The notes: generated from the letters alone by a model not told the origin. Positions 1-6,614 are shown, counted from the stretch's first letter. The stretch: 9,880 nucleotides of DNA from Peptococcaceae bacterium BRH_c23 (GCA_000961805.1 LADV01000187.1:1-9880); one strand, 5' to 3'. Program-made: numbers and translations.

Positions 1-159
1 GTTTTCGACAAGAGCGTCCGGTTATGGCAAGCCATGAGATGCCGAGGCTATAATGGGGAAATATCCGTTCTAAATGATCGTGCTCTAAAAAGGAATGACA
101 TTCTAGTATCCGGCTTAGGATTAATGATTATTCTTGGCAGCTGGTTCGTAGGGAGATAG
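1..159 (+). CDS. cbiQ: CbiQ-type ECF transporter transmembrane protein (EcfT), C-terminal fragment
   Basis: This is the 3' end of a gene that begins before the window; frame 1 is open from base 1 to the TAG at 157-159 and gives 52 residues. Residues 8-18 (LWQAMRCRGYN) match the arginine-containing coupling motif that CbiQ/EcfT proteins place in the cytoplasmic helix touching the ATPase. After it come a hydrophilic stretch and one final hydrophobic segment (about residues 36-50, LVSGLGLMIILGSWF) ending in a short basic tail, as in the family's last membrane helix. In ECF importers this subunit joins the substrate-binding component (CbiM, for cobalt or nickel) to the ATPase. The ATPase gene follows 44 bases downstream on the same strand, so the two are very probably co-transcribed. 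Substrate specificity cannot be read from this fragment. Confidence 0.85.
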   Translation, partial: VFDKSVRLWQAMRCRGYNGEISVLNDRALKRNDILVSGLGLMIILGSWFVGR

Positions 160-203
160 ACTATTTAAAATGATAAAACCATAAGGAATTTGAGGGTGAC
201 GTT

Positions 204-1028
204 GTGGTATTGTTGGAGACACAAAATTTGAATTTTGCCTATCCTAATGGGGCGGAAATCTTGCACGGCGTAGACTTTTCCGTAAATGCGGGGGAATGTG
301 TCGCCCTATTAGGAGCCAATGGTTGTGGAAAAACAACCTTGTTTCAGCACTTCAACGGGCTTTTGAAACCTCGTTCTGGACGTATCCTTTTGATGGGTAA
401 GGAGATATCCCAGTGGTCTAAAACTGAGGTATTTACACATGTGGGGATGGTTTTTCAGGATCCTCATGACCAGCTCTTCGCAGCAAGTGTCTATGAAGAC
501 GTTTCCTACGGCCCGAAAAATCTAGGGTTATCCTCCTTTGAAATTCAGGAACGAGTCGAATCGGCCTTAAAGCAATTGAAAATGTGGGATCAACGGAATC
601 ACAGCATTCATCAACTGAGCTACGGTCAGAAGAAACGGGTAGCAATTGCTGGAGTTTTAGCGATGCGCTCTGAAATCATTGTTCTAGATGAACCAACGGC
701 AGGTTTAGATCCTCGAACTGCGGCTGACCTGATGCTTACTTTAAAAGGATTACAGGTCAATAAAGGTTTGACAATCATACTTTCAACTCACGAAGTTGAT
801 ATTGTACCGATCTACTGTGATAAGGTGTATGTCATGCAAGAGGGACATATCGTTATTAAAGGAACACCCGAGCAGGTTTTCTCGGATCCCGCACTGATTA
901 GAGAGGCTTACTTGCGTCTGCCTCGAATCGCCCACCTTTGGGAGATCTTGAAGCATAAAGAGGGACTTAACTCATCTGCTAATCCACTAACTATCAAAGA
1001 GGCACGAGAAGCCTTTCGTAAGTTGTAG
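204..1028 (+). CDS. cbiO: Energy-coupling factor transporter ATPase (cobalt/nickel CbiO type)
   Basis: This is a 274-residue ABC ATPase, the usual size for CbiO/EcfA, acting at the cytoplasmic face of an ECF-type importer and driving metal uptake by ATP hydrolysis. All nucleotide-binding elements are visible: Walker A GANGCGKTT (residues 37-45), Q-loop Gln85 in VFQDPHDQLF (the FQDP..QLF form typical of ECF ATPases), signature LSYGQKKR (138-145), Walker B IIVLDEP (158-164), D-loop GLD (167-169) and H-loop His196 in STHEVD. The start is a GTG preceded by GAGGG at 192-196; TTG codons at 210 and 213 are alternatives that would lose two or three residues. It lies just downstream of a CbiQ fragment, and a strong terminator follows at 1091-1130, so it is the last gene of its operon. 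The cobalt or nickel assignment is inferred from similarity to CbiO and the CbiQ neighbour; another ECF substrate is possible. Nothing looks damaged. Confidence 0.9.
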   Translation: MVLLETQNLNFAYPNGAEILHGVDFSVNAGECVALLGANGCGKTTLFQHFNGLLKPRSGRILLMGKEISQWSKTEVFTHVGMVFQDPHDQLFAASVYEDVSYGPKNLGLSSFEIQERVESALKQLKMWDQRNHSIHQLSYGQKKRVAIAGVLAMRSEIIVLDEPTAGLDPRTAADLMLTLKGLQVNKGLTIILSTHEVDIVPIYCDKVYVMQEGHIVIKGTPEQVFSDPALIREAYLRLPRIAHLWEILKHKEGLNSSANPLTIKEAREAFRKL

Positions 1029-1090
1029 TTCTATCGCAATGGAATATAGTGAACTGATTCAATAGAAGATGAAACGTTCATTAGGATAAA

Positions 1091-1136
1091 AGTAGGGACC
1101 CTTGATCAATTTAAATCAAGGGTCCCTACTTTGTTT
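1091..1136 (+). terminator. Strong intrinsic terminator after cbiO
   Basis: A perfect 16-bp inverted repeat, AGTAGGGACCCTTGAT at 1091-1106 and its complement at 1115-1130, encloses the 8-base loop CAATTTAA and is followed directly by TTGTTTTG. It ends the cbiQO operon. It also overlaps the 5' end of the maximal open frame of the next gene, which rules out the earliest possible start of that gene. Confidence 0.95.
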
Positions 1137-1142
1137 TGTACC

Positions 1143-1170
1143 TTGAACTCTACCTATGGATTACTATGCT
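1143..1170 (+). promoter_or_regulatory. Possible vegetative promoter for the cardiolipin synthase gene
   Basis: TTGAAC at 1143-1148 and TATGCT at 1165-1170 are separated by 16 bases, each matching the sigma-A consensus at four of six positions. It sits between the upstream terminator and the proposed start at 1233, where a promoter is needed. The match is weak. Confidence 0.35.
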
Positions 1171-1232
1171 TATTTTTGGAGAAAACTAGACTCTATGAAA
1201 AAAATATAGGTATGGAGAGGGTCGGTCATAAT

Positions 1233-2657
1233 ATGATATGGTATTTTCTGTTGTTTATAAACCTTCTTCAGGTGATTATTCTTGGCAAAGTCATACTCCT
1301 GGAAAATAGAGCCCACGGAAATACGATTACTTGGCTCTTCTTACTCGGTCTTCTTCCCATCTTGGGGTTCGTCCTCTATATAGCATTTGGACGAAAGGCA
1401 CGATTATTTCGCCATAAACATATCCCTGCTAATCCATTGGAGAAATCAGTACTTCAGCAACAGACTGAGAATAACTATAGGGATTTGTCATCTCGCTTAG
1501 TTACAGAATCGGAAATGAAATTAGCTTGTCTACTTTTAAACATGGGCTTTGGACCTCTAACAGTTCATAATCAAATTGAAGTTCTTTTAAATGGCGGAGA
1601 GAAATTTCAAGCCTTATTTAACGCTTTAGAAGGAGCAAGCCATCACATACATCTTAGTTATTATATTTTCAAAGACGATGAAATTGGCGAAGATGTCTTA
1701 AAAATCTTAACTCGTAAAGTTGCTGAAGGAGTAGAAGTTCGTGTTCTGCTTGATGGTATGGGAAGTCTTTCAATTTCAGGCGGTTTTATAAAAAGTATGC
1801 GAGAAGCAGGGATTCAGGCAAAATGGTTTTTCCCGATTCGCTTTCCATATCTAACGTCAAAATTAAACCTGCGTTACCATCGTAAAATTGTCGTGGTGGA
1901 TGGTAGGACAGGTTTTATGGGAGGACTCAATATTGGAGATGAGTACTTATCTCGTGACTCTAAATTAGGTTTTTGGCGGGACACGCATCTAAAACTTGAA
2001 GGAGAAGCTGTGCATACCCTCCAATCCACGTTCCTAAACGATTGGTATTTTGTAACTCGTCAAGAATATACTGGAGCCTGTTATTACCCACCATCTAACA
2101 TTACTCAGAATCTGCCCGTTCAAATACTCGCCAGTGGCCCAGATTCCAACTGGGCCACAATTTTACAGAGTTTTTTTAGTGCGATCACTATGGCTAAGCA
2201 GAGCGTTTACATAGAAACACCCTACTTTATCCCAGATGAGAGTTTGATCATGGCCCTAAAAACGGCAGCTCTCAGCGGTTTAGACGTGCGACTCGTTGTA
2301 CAGGGAATCCCCGAACACAAACTGACCTATTGGGCAATGAATTCTTATTTCGAAGGATTACTTCAGGCGGGCGTAAGAATATTCCGTTACATGAAAGGAA
2401 CCCTTCATGCCAAGATCCTGCTCATAGATCATCAGCTTGCTTCTGTAGGGTCTGCAAATATGGATCTTCGCAGTTTTGACTTAGATTTTGAGATCTGTAC
2501 CTTTGTCTATGATCAGTCTGTGACTGAACACTTAACCCAGAATTTTCTGGATGACCTAAAAGAGTCTAACGAAGTTATTCTTAAGGAGTTTCGAGGTCGC
2601 CCAGTCATTGAACGATACAAAGAATCGAGTGCCCGTTTGTTTTCAGCGCTTTTATAA
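1233..2657 (+). CDS. cls: Cardiolipin synthase (phospholipase D superfamily)
   Basis: A bacterial cardiolipin synthase, which condenses two phosphatidylglycerol molecules into cardiolipin and glycerol at the cytoplasmic membrane. From the chosen start the protein has 474 residues, close to the roughly 480 usual for the family. Two hydrophobic N-terminal segments (about residues 2-22 and 31-53) are the expected membrane helices. Both HKD catalytic motifs are intact: HRKIVVVD (His216, Lys218, Asp223) and HAKILLID (His392, Lys394, Asp399), with the family-typical GSANMDLRSF soon after the second. The frame stays open upstream to a TTG at 1131, but that codon lies in the U-tract of the preceding terminator. 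An ATG at 1212 (481 residues) has no good ribosome site, whereas GGAGAGGG at 1214-1221 precedes the ATG at 1233 by 11 bases, slightly long. It is a single-gene unit flanked by terminators. The function is well supported; the exact start is less sure. Confidence 0.92.
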   Translation: MIWYFLLFINLLQVIILGKVILLENRAHGNTITWLFLLGLLPILGFVLYIAFGRKARLFRHKHIPANPLEKSVLQQQTENNYRDLSSRLVTESEMKLACLLLNMGFGPLTVHNQIEVLLNGGEKFQALFNALEGASHHIHLSYYIFKDDEIGEDVLKILTRKVAEGVEVRVLLDGMGSLSISGGFIKSMREAGIQAKWFFPIRFPYLTSKLNLRYHRKIVVVDGRTGFMGGLNIGDEYLSRDSKLGFWRDTHLKLEGEAVHTLQSTFLNDWYFVTRQEYTGACYYPPSNITQNLPVQILASGPDSNWATILQSFFSAITMAKQSVYIETPYFIPDESLIMALKTAALSGLDVRLVVQGIPEHKLTYWAMNSYFEGLLQAGVRIFRYMKGTLHAKILLIDHQLASVGSANMDLRSFDLDFEICTFVYDQSVTEHLTQNFLDDLKESNEVILKEFRGRPVIERYKESSARLFSALL

Positions 2658-2698
2658 TTATGTTCAACTTTGGCTAAACGAATTAAGGCAAATAGAAA

Positions 2699-2743
2699 GA
2701 TGTCAGCTGTGTCCTGAAATGGCCTAGTGACATCCTTTTGTTT
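2699..2743 (+). terminator. Intrinsic terminator after cls
   Basis: GATGTCA at 2699-2705 pairs with TGACATC at 2728-2734. The interior can pair further with a bulge and a wobble (CTG/TAG and GTC/GGC), and the T-rich run CTTTTGTTTTG follows. It is less perfect than the other hairpins in the window, but position and T-run fit the end of the cls transcript. Confidence 0.7.
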
Positions 2744-2867
2744 TGTTTAAAGCAGATTAACAAAATATTTTTTAATTATCGTCAGATAAGTCGCTCCAGG
2801 TACGTCTATAGATAGTGTAAGTGTTGAATTTAAGAAGTCCTTATAAGGGTAATACACTTCCAAAATA

Positions 2868-2878
2868 TATGATATGAT
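2868..2878 (+). promoter_or_regulatory. Possible -10 region(s) for the sigma factor operon
   Basis: Two overlapping copies of TATGAT (2868-2873 and 2873-2878) lie about 75 bases before the sigma factor start. No convincing -35 hexamer lies at the right distance; TAATAC at 2850-2855 is the nearest candidate for the second copy. The perfect palindrome CCTTATAAGG at 2839-2848 lies just upstream and could be an operator. The gap 2658-2948 contains no gene that I can support. Confidence 0.25.
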
Positions 2879-2948
2879 AGCTTAAGCAAGCCACATAGAC
2901 AAAGCTTGTTGAAACATATTAAAGAGAAGGCAGGAGGCTGACGACGAG

Positions 2949-3461
2949 GTGGAGGCCAATTCGTCCTTTGATGAGACCTATGAACTACTATTTCCCTTGA
3001 TCTACCGATTTGTGTCGATCCGCGTACCCAAGTCGGATGTGGAAGATGTCACGGCTGATATTATCGTAAAGATATGGCGGGGTTTAGCTGATATAGAGCA
3101 AATGACTGCTCTAAAAGCATGGGCTCTAAAAATTGCAACTCATCAGATTGCGGATTATTACCGGACCCATAAACGCAAACCCATGATAACTTTGGAGGAC
3201 ACAACTAAGCCCCTAGCTCAGGAATGCGATCAAAGTGAAACTTGGGCGACCCTTTTAAGTGTAGGAGAAACCTTAGCAAAACTCTCTCCTCAACAGGTCA
3301 ACGTCATCCAACTTCGATTAATAGAGGGTTTTAGTGCTGGGGAAGTTGCCCAAATCTTGGGAACGACCCAACAGGCTGTGGATAGCCTTTTATATAGGGC
3401 GAAGAAAGGGTTCCGTAAAATTTATCAAGGGAACCAAAACAAAGGAGGGAGGGTCCTATGA
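2949..3461 (+). CDS. ECF-like RNA polymerase sigma factor
   Basis: A 170-residue protein with only the sigma-2 and sigma-4 regions, the layout of extracytoplasmic-function sigma factors. Residues about 8-78 form sigma-2, with a DVEDVTADIIVKIWRGL stretch matching the family's region 2.1/2.2 and an AWALKIATHQIADYYR segment that would contact the -10 element. A variable linker (about 79-103) precedes sigma-4 (about 104-157), whose helix-turn-helix (about 128-153, FSAGEVAQILGTTQQAVDS) recognises the -35 element. The start is a GTG with AGGAGG at 2932-2937, 11 bases upstream; no better start is visible. The TGA stop overlaps the ATG of the next gene in an ATGA arrangement, so translation of the two is probably coupled. 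That next gene encodes a membrane protein that is likely its regulator. Target promoters are not known from this window. Confidence 0.9.
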   Translation: MEANSSFDETYELLFPLIYRFVSIRVPKSDVEDVTADIIVKIWRGLADIEQMTALKAWALKIATHQIADYYRTHKRKPMITLEDTTKPLAQECDQSETWATLLSVGETLAKLSPQQVNVIQLRLIEGFSAGEVAQILGTTQQAVDSLLYRAKKGFRKIYQGNQNKGGRVL

Positions 3462-4735
3462 AATGGCATTTGAATAAAGCAGAACCCATGGCCCTCTGGG
3501 AAGAAGATGGTGATTTAGAACGCATGAAGACCTTTTTCCGTACGATGGAGTTAGATCCTGAGAGTAATGAGCAGATTAAACAGAGTGTGAAACAAAAGGC
3601 CCTTGAAAGAATGGCAAAGGCTGAAGAAGGGGAAAGGTTGCCTATGAATAGCAATGAAGGCTTAGTTCAACGGACGCGAGTTAAATTGCGTACCTGGATG
3701 GGAGTTTTTCCTTGGAAACTCAGTGTTTCTGTTGCTATGTTAGCCCTCTTTGTAATCATTGGGCAAGGTGCTATGAACTCCTCTTGGAACATTTTTCCCC
3801 GTATGAGCTCGGAGAAATCTACACAATCCTCCATTGCGGCCCCTGAAATGGCAGGTGCTGTAAGAGCAAAGGGAGAACCCACGACCCAGGGCGAAGCTCT
3901 ATATGGCGACATGGCCGCTAGGGACGGGGCAGAGCAGAAAGCGTATTCTTTAAATACAGCTGCTGATACAGCATCCCTCAAACAGGATCAGCTGGCAATT
4001 CTTCCTGTTCCACCAGATCAAGATATCGTTCCTCCAGCCGATGCCGGGGTCACCCGAAAAATTATTCATGATTTATCCTTAACCCTCGAAGTAAAAATCC
4101 TGAATGACTCGGTCACCCTGATTAGCCAGGAAGTTGAGAAACTTCAAGGATATGTCGTTTCATCTCAACAAAGCGGGTCAGATAATCATTCATCTGCCCA
4201 ACTTACGGTTAAGATTCCAGCCGATAAACTCAACGTATTACGAGATTCGCTCTCAGCTTGGGGCAAGGTCCTCGATCAGCGACTGTTTACTAACGACATT
4301 ACCAACCAATACTATGACGTTCAGTCTCGCTTACAAGTTCGAGAGGCAGAAGAGAAACGTTATCTCGAAATTTTGAACCAGGCCAAAACAGTCGAGGATG
4401 TGCTTAAGGTGGAGAATGCCCTAGGCAACGTCCGACAAGAAATCGAACACCTTAAAGGGCAATTAAAACTCTGGAATAATCAAGTGGATTACTCGACAGT
4501 AAACTTTCAGCTCGTTACCCTCCAAAGCCCTAATCTCAATGTTAAGAACCCTTGGCACCCAATCTCCTGGAGTGAAACCTGGAAAGCTGCTGGGGACGCA
4601 GTATTGAAAACCTTGAGCAGCACTTGGAATGCCCTAAATTATCTTGTCGTCGGAATAGGGTATGCATCCCCATTCCTAATAATCGCTGCTTTGGGATGGG
4701 GCGTTTACCGAGTATGGAAGAAAAGAAATTCTTAG
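3458..4735 (+). CDS. DUF4349 membrane protein, probable anti-sigma factor
   Basis: A 425-residue membrane protein whose ATG overlaps the stop codon of the sigma factor gene. The order is: a charged N-terminal cytoplasmic part (1-85), one membrane helix (about 86-104), a low-complexity extracytoplasmic linker rich in Ala, Gln and Pro (about 110-198), a DUF4349 domain (about 200-415) with a predicted coiled coil (about 286-345), a second membrane helix (about 395-417) and a basic tail KKRNS. The motifs that identify DUF4349 are the strand pair around QLTVKIPADKLN, the ITNQYYDVQSRLQVREAEEKR segment and QVDYSTVNFQL. The gene pairing and topology suggest that the N-terminal part holds the sigma factor at the membrane while the outer domain senses a signal. 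No HxxxCxxC zinc anti-sigma motif is present; I find no cysteine at all. DUF4349 recognition is firm, the anti-sigma role is inferred. AAAGGAGGGAGG at 3440-3451 is a strong ribosome site. Confidence 0.85.
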   Translation: MKWHLNKAEPMALWEEDGDLERMKTFFRTMELDPESNEQIKQSVKQKALERMAKAEEGERLPMNSNEGLVQRTRVKLRTWMGVFPWKLSVSVAMLALFVIIGQGAMNSSWNIFPRMSSEKSTQSSIAAPEMAGAVRAKGEPTTQGEALYGDMAARDGAEQKAYSLNTAADTASLKQDQLAILPVPPDQDIVPPADAGVTRKIIHDLSLTLEVKILNDSVTLISQEVEKLQGYVVSSQQSGSDNHSSAQLTVKIPADKLNVLRDSLSAWGKVLDQRLFTNDITNQYYDVQSRLQVREAEEKRYLEILNQAKTVEDVLKVENALGNVRQEIEHLKGQLKLWNNQVDYSTVNFQLVTLQSPNLNVKNPWHPISWSETWKAAGDAVLKTLSSTWNALNYLVVGIGYASPFLIIAALGWGVYRVWKKRNS

Positions 4736-4744
4736 TGACCTCAG

Positions 4745-4790
4745 GAAAGGGCCTAGACCTGCATATCAGCATGGTCTAGGCCCTTTCTCT
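4745..4790 (+). terminator. Hairpin terminator after the sigma/DUF4349 operon
   Basis: A perfect 15-bp inverted repeat: GAAAGGGCCTAGACC at 4745-4759 and its complement at 4773-4787, with a 13-base loop that can add three more pairs. It begins nine bases after the DUF4349 stop codon. The 3' T-run is poor (TTTCTCTGT), so termination may be less efficient than after cbiO, or the hairpin may mainly protect the transcript end. Confidence 0.8.
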
Positions 4791-4800
4791 GTACTTATCA

Positions 4801-4815
4801 GAAAGTATAACTTTC
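4801..4815. repeat. Short perfect inverted repeat upstream of the YitT gene
   Basis: GAAAGT at 4801-4806 and ACTTTC at 4810-4815 are perfect inverted copies separated by ATA. It could be a repressor operator or a small hairpin. It lies upstream of the proposed YitT-gene promoter, and no binding protein can be named. Confidence 0.4.
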
Positions 4816-4840
4816 GTAGCATACTGCAAGAAGGCTAATA

Positions 4841-4865
4841 CGTGCGAAGACAGTGTCTTCGTGTG
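4841..4865. repeat. Near-perfect palindrome upstream of the YitT gene
   Basis: CGAAGACA at 4845-4852 and TGTCTTCG at 4854-4861 are perfect complements around a single central G. As RNA, G-U pairs extend the stem out to 4841 and 4865, giving about ten pairs around a five-base loop. Flanking GGC (4833-4835) and GCC (4873-4875) could close an outer helix. It may be an operator or a structured RNA; it does not resemble an intrinsic terminator. Confidence 0.45.
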
Positions 4866-4899
4866 GGCGCAAGCCAAGTTTTCTTTAGCCGCCCTTAAC

Positions 4900-4928
4900 T
4901 TTACGTTTAAGATATATGTCTGTATAAT
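4900..4928 (+). promoter_or_regulatory. Vegetative (sigma-A type) promoter for the YitT-family gene
   Basis: A consensus TATAAT at 4923-4928 is preceded by TTTACG at 4900-4905 with the optimal 17-base spacer. The start codon lies about 47 bases downstream of the -10 box, leaving a short leader. The -35 matches at four of six positions. Confidence 0.65.
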
Positions 4929-4961
4929 GAAATAAAATGTAATCTTTACCATGAGTAAGGC

Positions 4962-4968
4962 AGGAGGT
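4962..4968 (+). promoter_or_regulatory. Ribosome binding site that fixes the YitT-family start
   Basis: AGGAGGT is a full Shine-Dalgarno sequence ending six bases before the TTG at 4975. An in-frame ATG at 4951 lies upstream of this site and has no ribosome site of its own, so the TTG is the better start. Confidence 0.75.
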
Positions 4969-4974
4969 ATTGAT

Positions 4975-5823
4975 TTGAAACTCTCAAAGCGAACAAAGTA
5001 TATTGGAGGATTTATCGGGATTGCTGTCGGCGCCATCCTCGCTGCTTACGGGATTCAGGGTTTTATTGTCTATTCCGGGTTAAGTGGAGGTGGAGTTGGT
5101 GGAATTGCACTGCTCCTTTACTATACCGTGAACCTTCCGATTGGAGTCGTGACCTTTATCTTGAATGTGCCTTTGCTTGTCTTAGGTTGGCGAGAAGTCG
5201 ATAAACAATTCGTCTTTAAAACCATCTGGGGATTGGTAATTTTCTCGTTTTTTCTGGATCTGTTCATCGGTGTTCAACCTCTTGATTTCGACGATGTTTT
5301 TCTAGGGTCTCTTTATGGAGGGGTCATCTTAGGGGTTTCCACAGCTATCGTATTTCACTTCGGTGGGAGCCTAGGTGGAACTGACATCGTCTCTAAAATT
5401 ATTCAACGGAAGTATGGTGTGCCCATGGGTACATCTGCCCTTGCTATTAATGGAGTTATTATCCTAATTTCTTGGGCAATACTTGGTCCAAAAGCGGCAC
5501 TTTATACCTTGGTTATGCTATTCGTCTATGGCCGTGTACTTGATGTAATCCAGAGCGGAGTTCCGACCAAATCGATTACGATCATTTCAGATCATTCTGA
5601 GGCACTCGTCGATCGAATTATGCTTGATCTAGGCCGGGGTGCGACGTTTTTACATGGCAGAGGAGCTTACTCTTGCGAGCCAAAAGATATTATTATCTGT
5701 GTCGTCAGTCTGCCAGAAATAGGCCGTCTAAAACGAGCTGTGCGCGAAATAGACCCACAGGCCTTTATCATTATCCAAAATGCAGGAGAAGTTTTAGGTC
5801 GTGGCTTTATTAATAATGCTTGA
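4975..5823 (+). CDS. YitT-family membrane protein with C-terminal DUF2179 domain
   Basis: From the TTG start the protein has 282 residues, normal for the YitT family (270-290). Residues about 10-32, 42-70, 82-100, 108-128 and 155-190 are hydrophobic and form the multi-pass YitT (DUF161) membrane part. It includes family-typical glycine-rich stretches such as SGGGVGGIALLLYY and FGGSLGGTDIVSKII, the latter followed by the usual P.G octet-like turn (VPMGTSALAING). The C-terminal part (about 198-276) is the soluble DUF2179 domain, with RGATFLHGRGAYS and a DIIICVV strand. The biochemical role of the family is not established. An in-frame ATG at 4951 would give 290 residues, but the AGGAGGT at 4962-4968 lies inside that version and favours the TTG. 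The gene has its own promoter and terminator, so it appears to be a single-gene unit. The C-terminal cysteine pair (Cys234, Cys242) is not a recognised motif. Confidence 0.9.
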   Translation: MKLSKRTKYIGGFIGIAVGAILAAYGIQGFIVYSGLSGGGVGGIALLLYYTVNLPIGVVTFILNVPLLVLGWREVDKQFVFKTIWGLVIFSFFLDLFIGVQPLDFDDVFLGSLYGGVILGVSTAIVFHFGGSLGGTDIVSKIIQRKYGVPMGTSALAINGVIILISWAILGPKAALYTLVMLFVYGRVLDVIQSGVPTKSITIISDHSEALVDRIMLDLGRGATFLHGRGAYSCEPKDIIICVVSLPEIGRLKRAVREIDPQAFIIIQNAGEVLGRGFINNA

Positions 5824-5837
5824 TCAAATTCAAAGAA

Positions 5838-5864
5838 GACTCCCACTTCTATAAGTGGGTGTTC
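5838..5864. terminator. Shared hairpin terminator between convergent YitT-family and deacetylase genes
   Basis: CCCACTT at 5842-5848 pairs with AAGTGGG at 5853-5859 around the loop CTAT. After one mismatch the stem extends by GAC/GTT pairs. On the plus strand TTCCTTATTT follows; on the minus strand TCTTCTTTG follows. It lies 15-20 bases from both stop codons, so it can serve both genes. Confidence 0.7.
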
Positions 5865-5885
5865 CTTATTTCACTCAATACCTAG

Positions 5886-6614
5886 TTACTTCATTTCTGA
5901 ATCCAAGGTTCTAAGTTCACTCAAAGTAGCTAAGCGATACCCCTGTGCTTGAAGATTGTCAATGATTGAACCTAATGCTTTCACCGTTTGACTTCTCTGA
6001 TACCCTCCGTCATGCATCAGGATAATGGCACCTGGAAAAACGTCGCGCAGGACGTTATCCACGATGGGTTTAACGCCAGGGTTACGCCAATCTTTGCTAT
6101 CCACACTCCAGAGGACGACCATATGGCCATTTTTTTTAACCGTTTCTAGTTGGGTTTTGGAGACAAATCCTCCTGGGGGACGATAGAAATAGGTGTGGGT
6201 ACCAGTAGCCTCGAAGATTATTTTGTCTGTTTGACTTAATTCCGCAACTAACTTGCGTTGTTGATAATCATGGTTAAAACTGTGGTTTCCAATTTCATGG
6301 CCCTCATTAATCAAGCGCTTTAGCAAGAACGGGTTGGCCTGTGCCGCTTTCCCTAAAACAAAAAATGTGGCCCGTGCATTCTTTGCTTTGAGGATATCTA
6401 GAACAGCGGGAGTATCGATGGGATCAGGCCCATCATCAAAGGTCAAGGCTACCACTTTTTCCTTAGTATTTGCCAGGTAATAGGTTCCCGGCGTCCGAAC
6501 CAGTGAGGGGGTCGTCAAGGAACGTTGAGTCATACCCAGAAATCCTACCGTAATGATGAGCAATAGGAACCTTATCAGCAATTTGCGTCGAGAGAATACG
6601 TAAATCTGCAACAC
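5886..6614 (-). CDS. Membrane-anchored polysaccharide deacetylase (NodB homology domain)
   Basis: A 242-residue carbohydrate esterase family 4 protein that would remove acetyl groups from N-acetylated sugars of peptidoglycan or another envelope polymer outside the membrane. Residues about 11-28 form a single hydrophobic helix after basic residues (signal anchor or uncleaved signal peptide). The NodB domain (about 52-235) carries all five motifs: TFDDGPD (58-64; Asp60 catalytic base, Asp61 metal ligand), HSFNH (His111 and His115 metal ligands), RPPGG (145-149), the WSVDSKDW strand (169-176) and LMHDGG (199-204; His201). The catalytic set is therefore complete. The start is GTG with GGAGGG seven bases upstream on the minus strand. 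It converges on the YitT gene and diverges from addB across 130 bases. Spore-cortex (PdaA-like) and vegetative peptidoglycan deacetylases share this architecture, so the exact substrate is open. Confidence 0.92.
   Translation of the reverse strand: MLQIYVFSRRKLLIRFLLLIITVGFLGMTQRSLTTPSLVRTPGTYYLANTKEKVVALTFDDGPDPIDTPAVLDILKAKNARATFFVLGKAAQANPFLLKRLINEGHEIGNHSFNHDYQQRKLVAELSQTDKIIFEATGTHTYFYRPPGGFVSKTQLETVKKNGHMVVLWSVDSKDWRNPGVKPIVDNVLRDVFPGAIILMHDGGYQRSQTVKALGSIIDNLQAQGYRLATLSELRTLDSEMK

Noticed and set aside
3331..3981. Reverse-strand open frames across the sigma/DUF4349 junction
   Set aside because: They are antisense to two well-supported overlapping genes and have cysteine/serine-rich or low-complexity translations without recognisable domains.
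4134..4376. An 80-codon forward frame within the DUF4349 gene
   Set aside because: It lies in another frame of a conserved domain and has no supporting motif.
4829..4895. A c-di-GMP-I (GEMM) riboswitch, suggested by GGC-(hairpin)-GGGCGCAAGCC
   Set aside because: The conserved GGGCAAACC-like 5' side and the GGACGCAAAGCC core are not matched exactly. The second helical domain with its tetraloop receptor is missing, and the best promoter for the YitT gene lies downstream of the element. Only a loose resemblance remains.
4776..5036. A minus-strand frame across the YitT leader
   Set aside because: It covers the terminator, the promoter and the start of the YitT gene on the opposite strand, and has no ribosome site or family resemblance.
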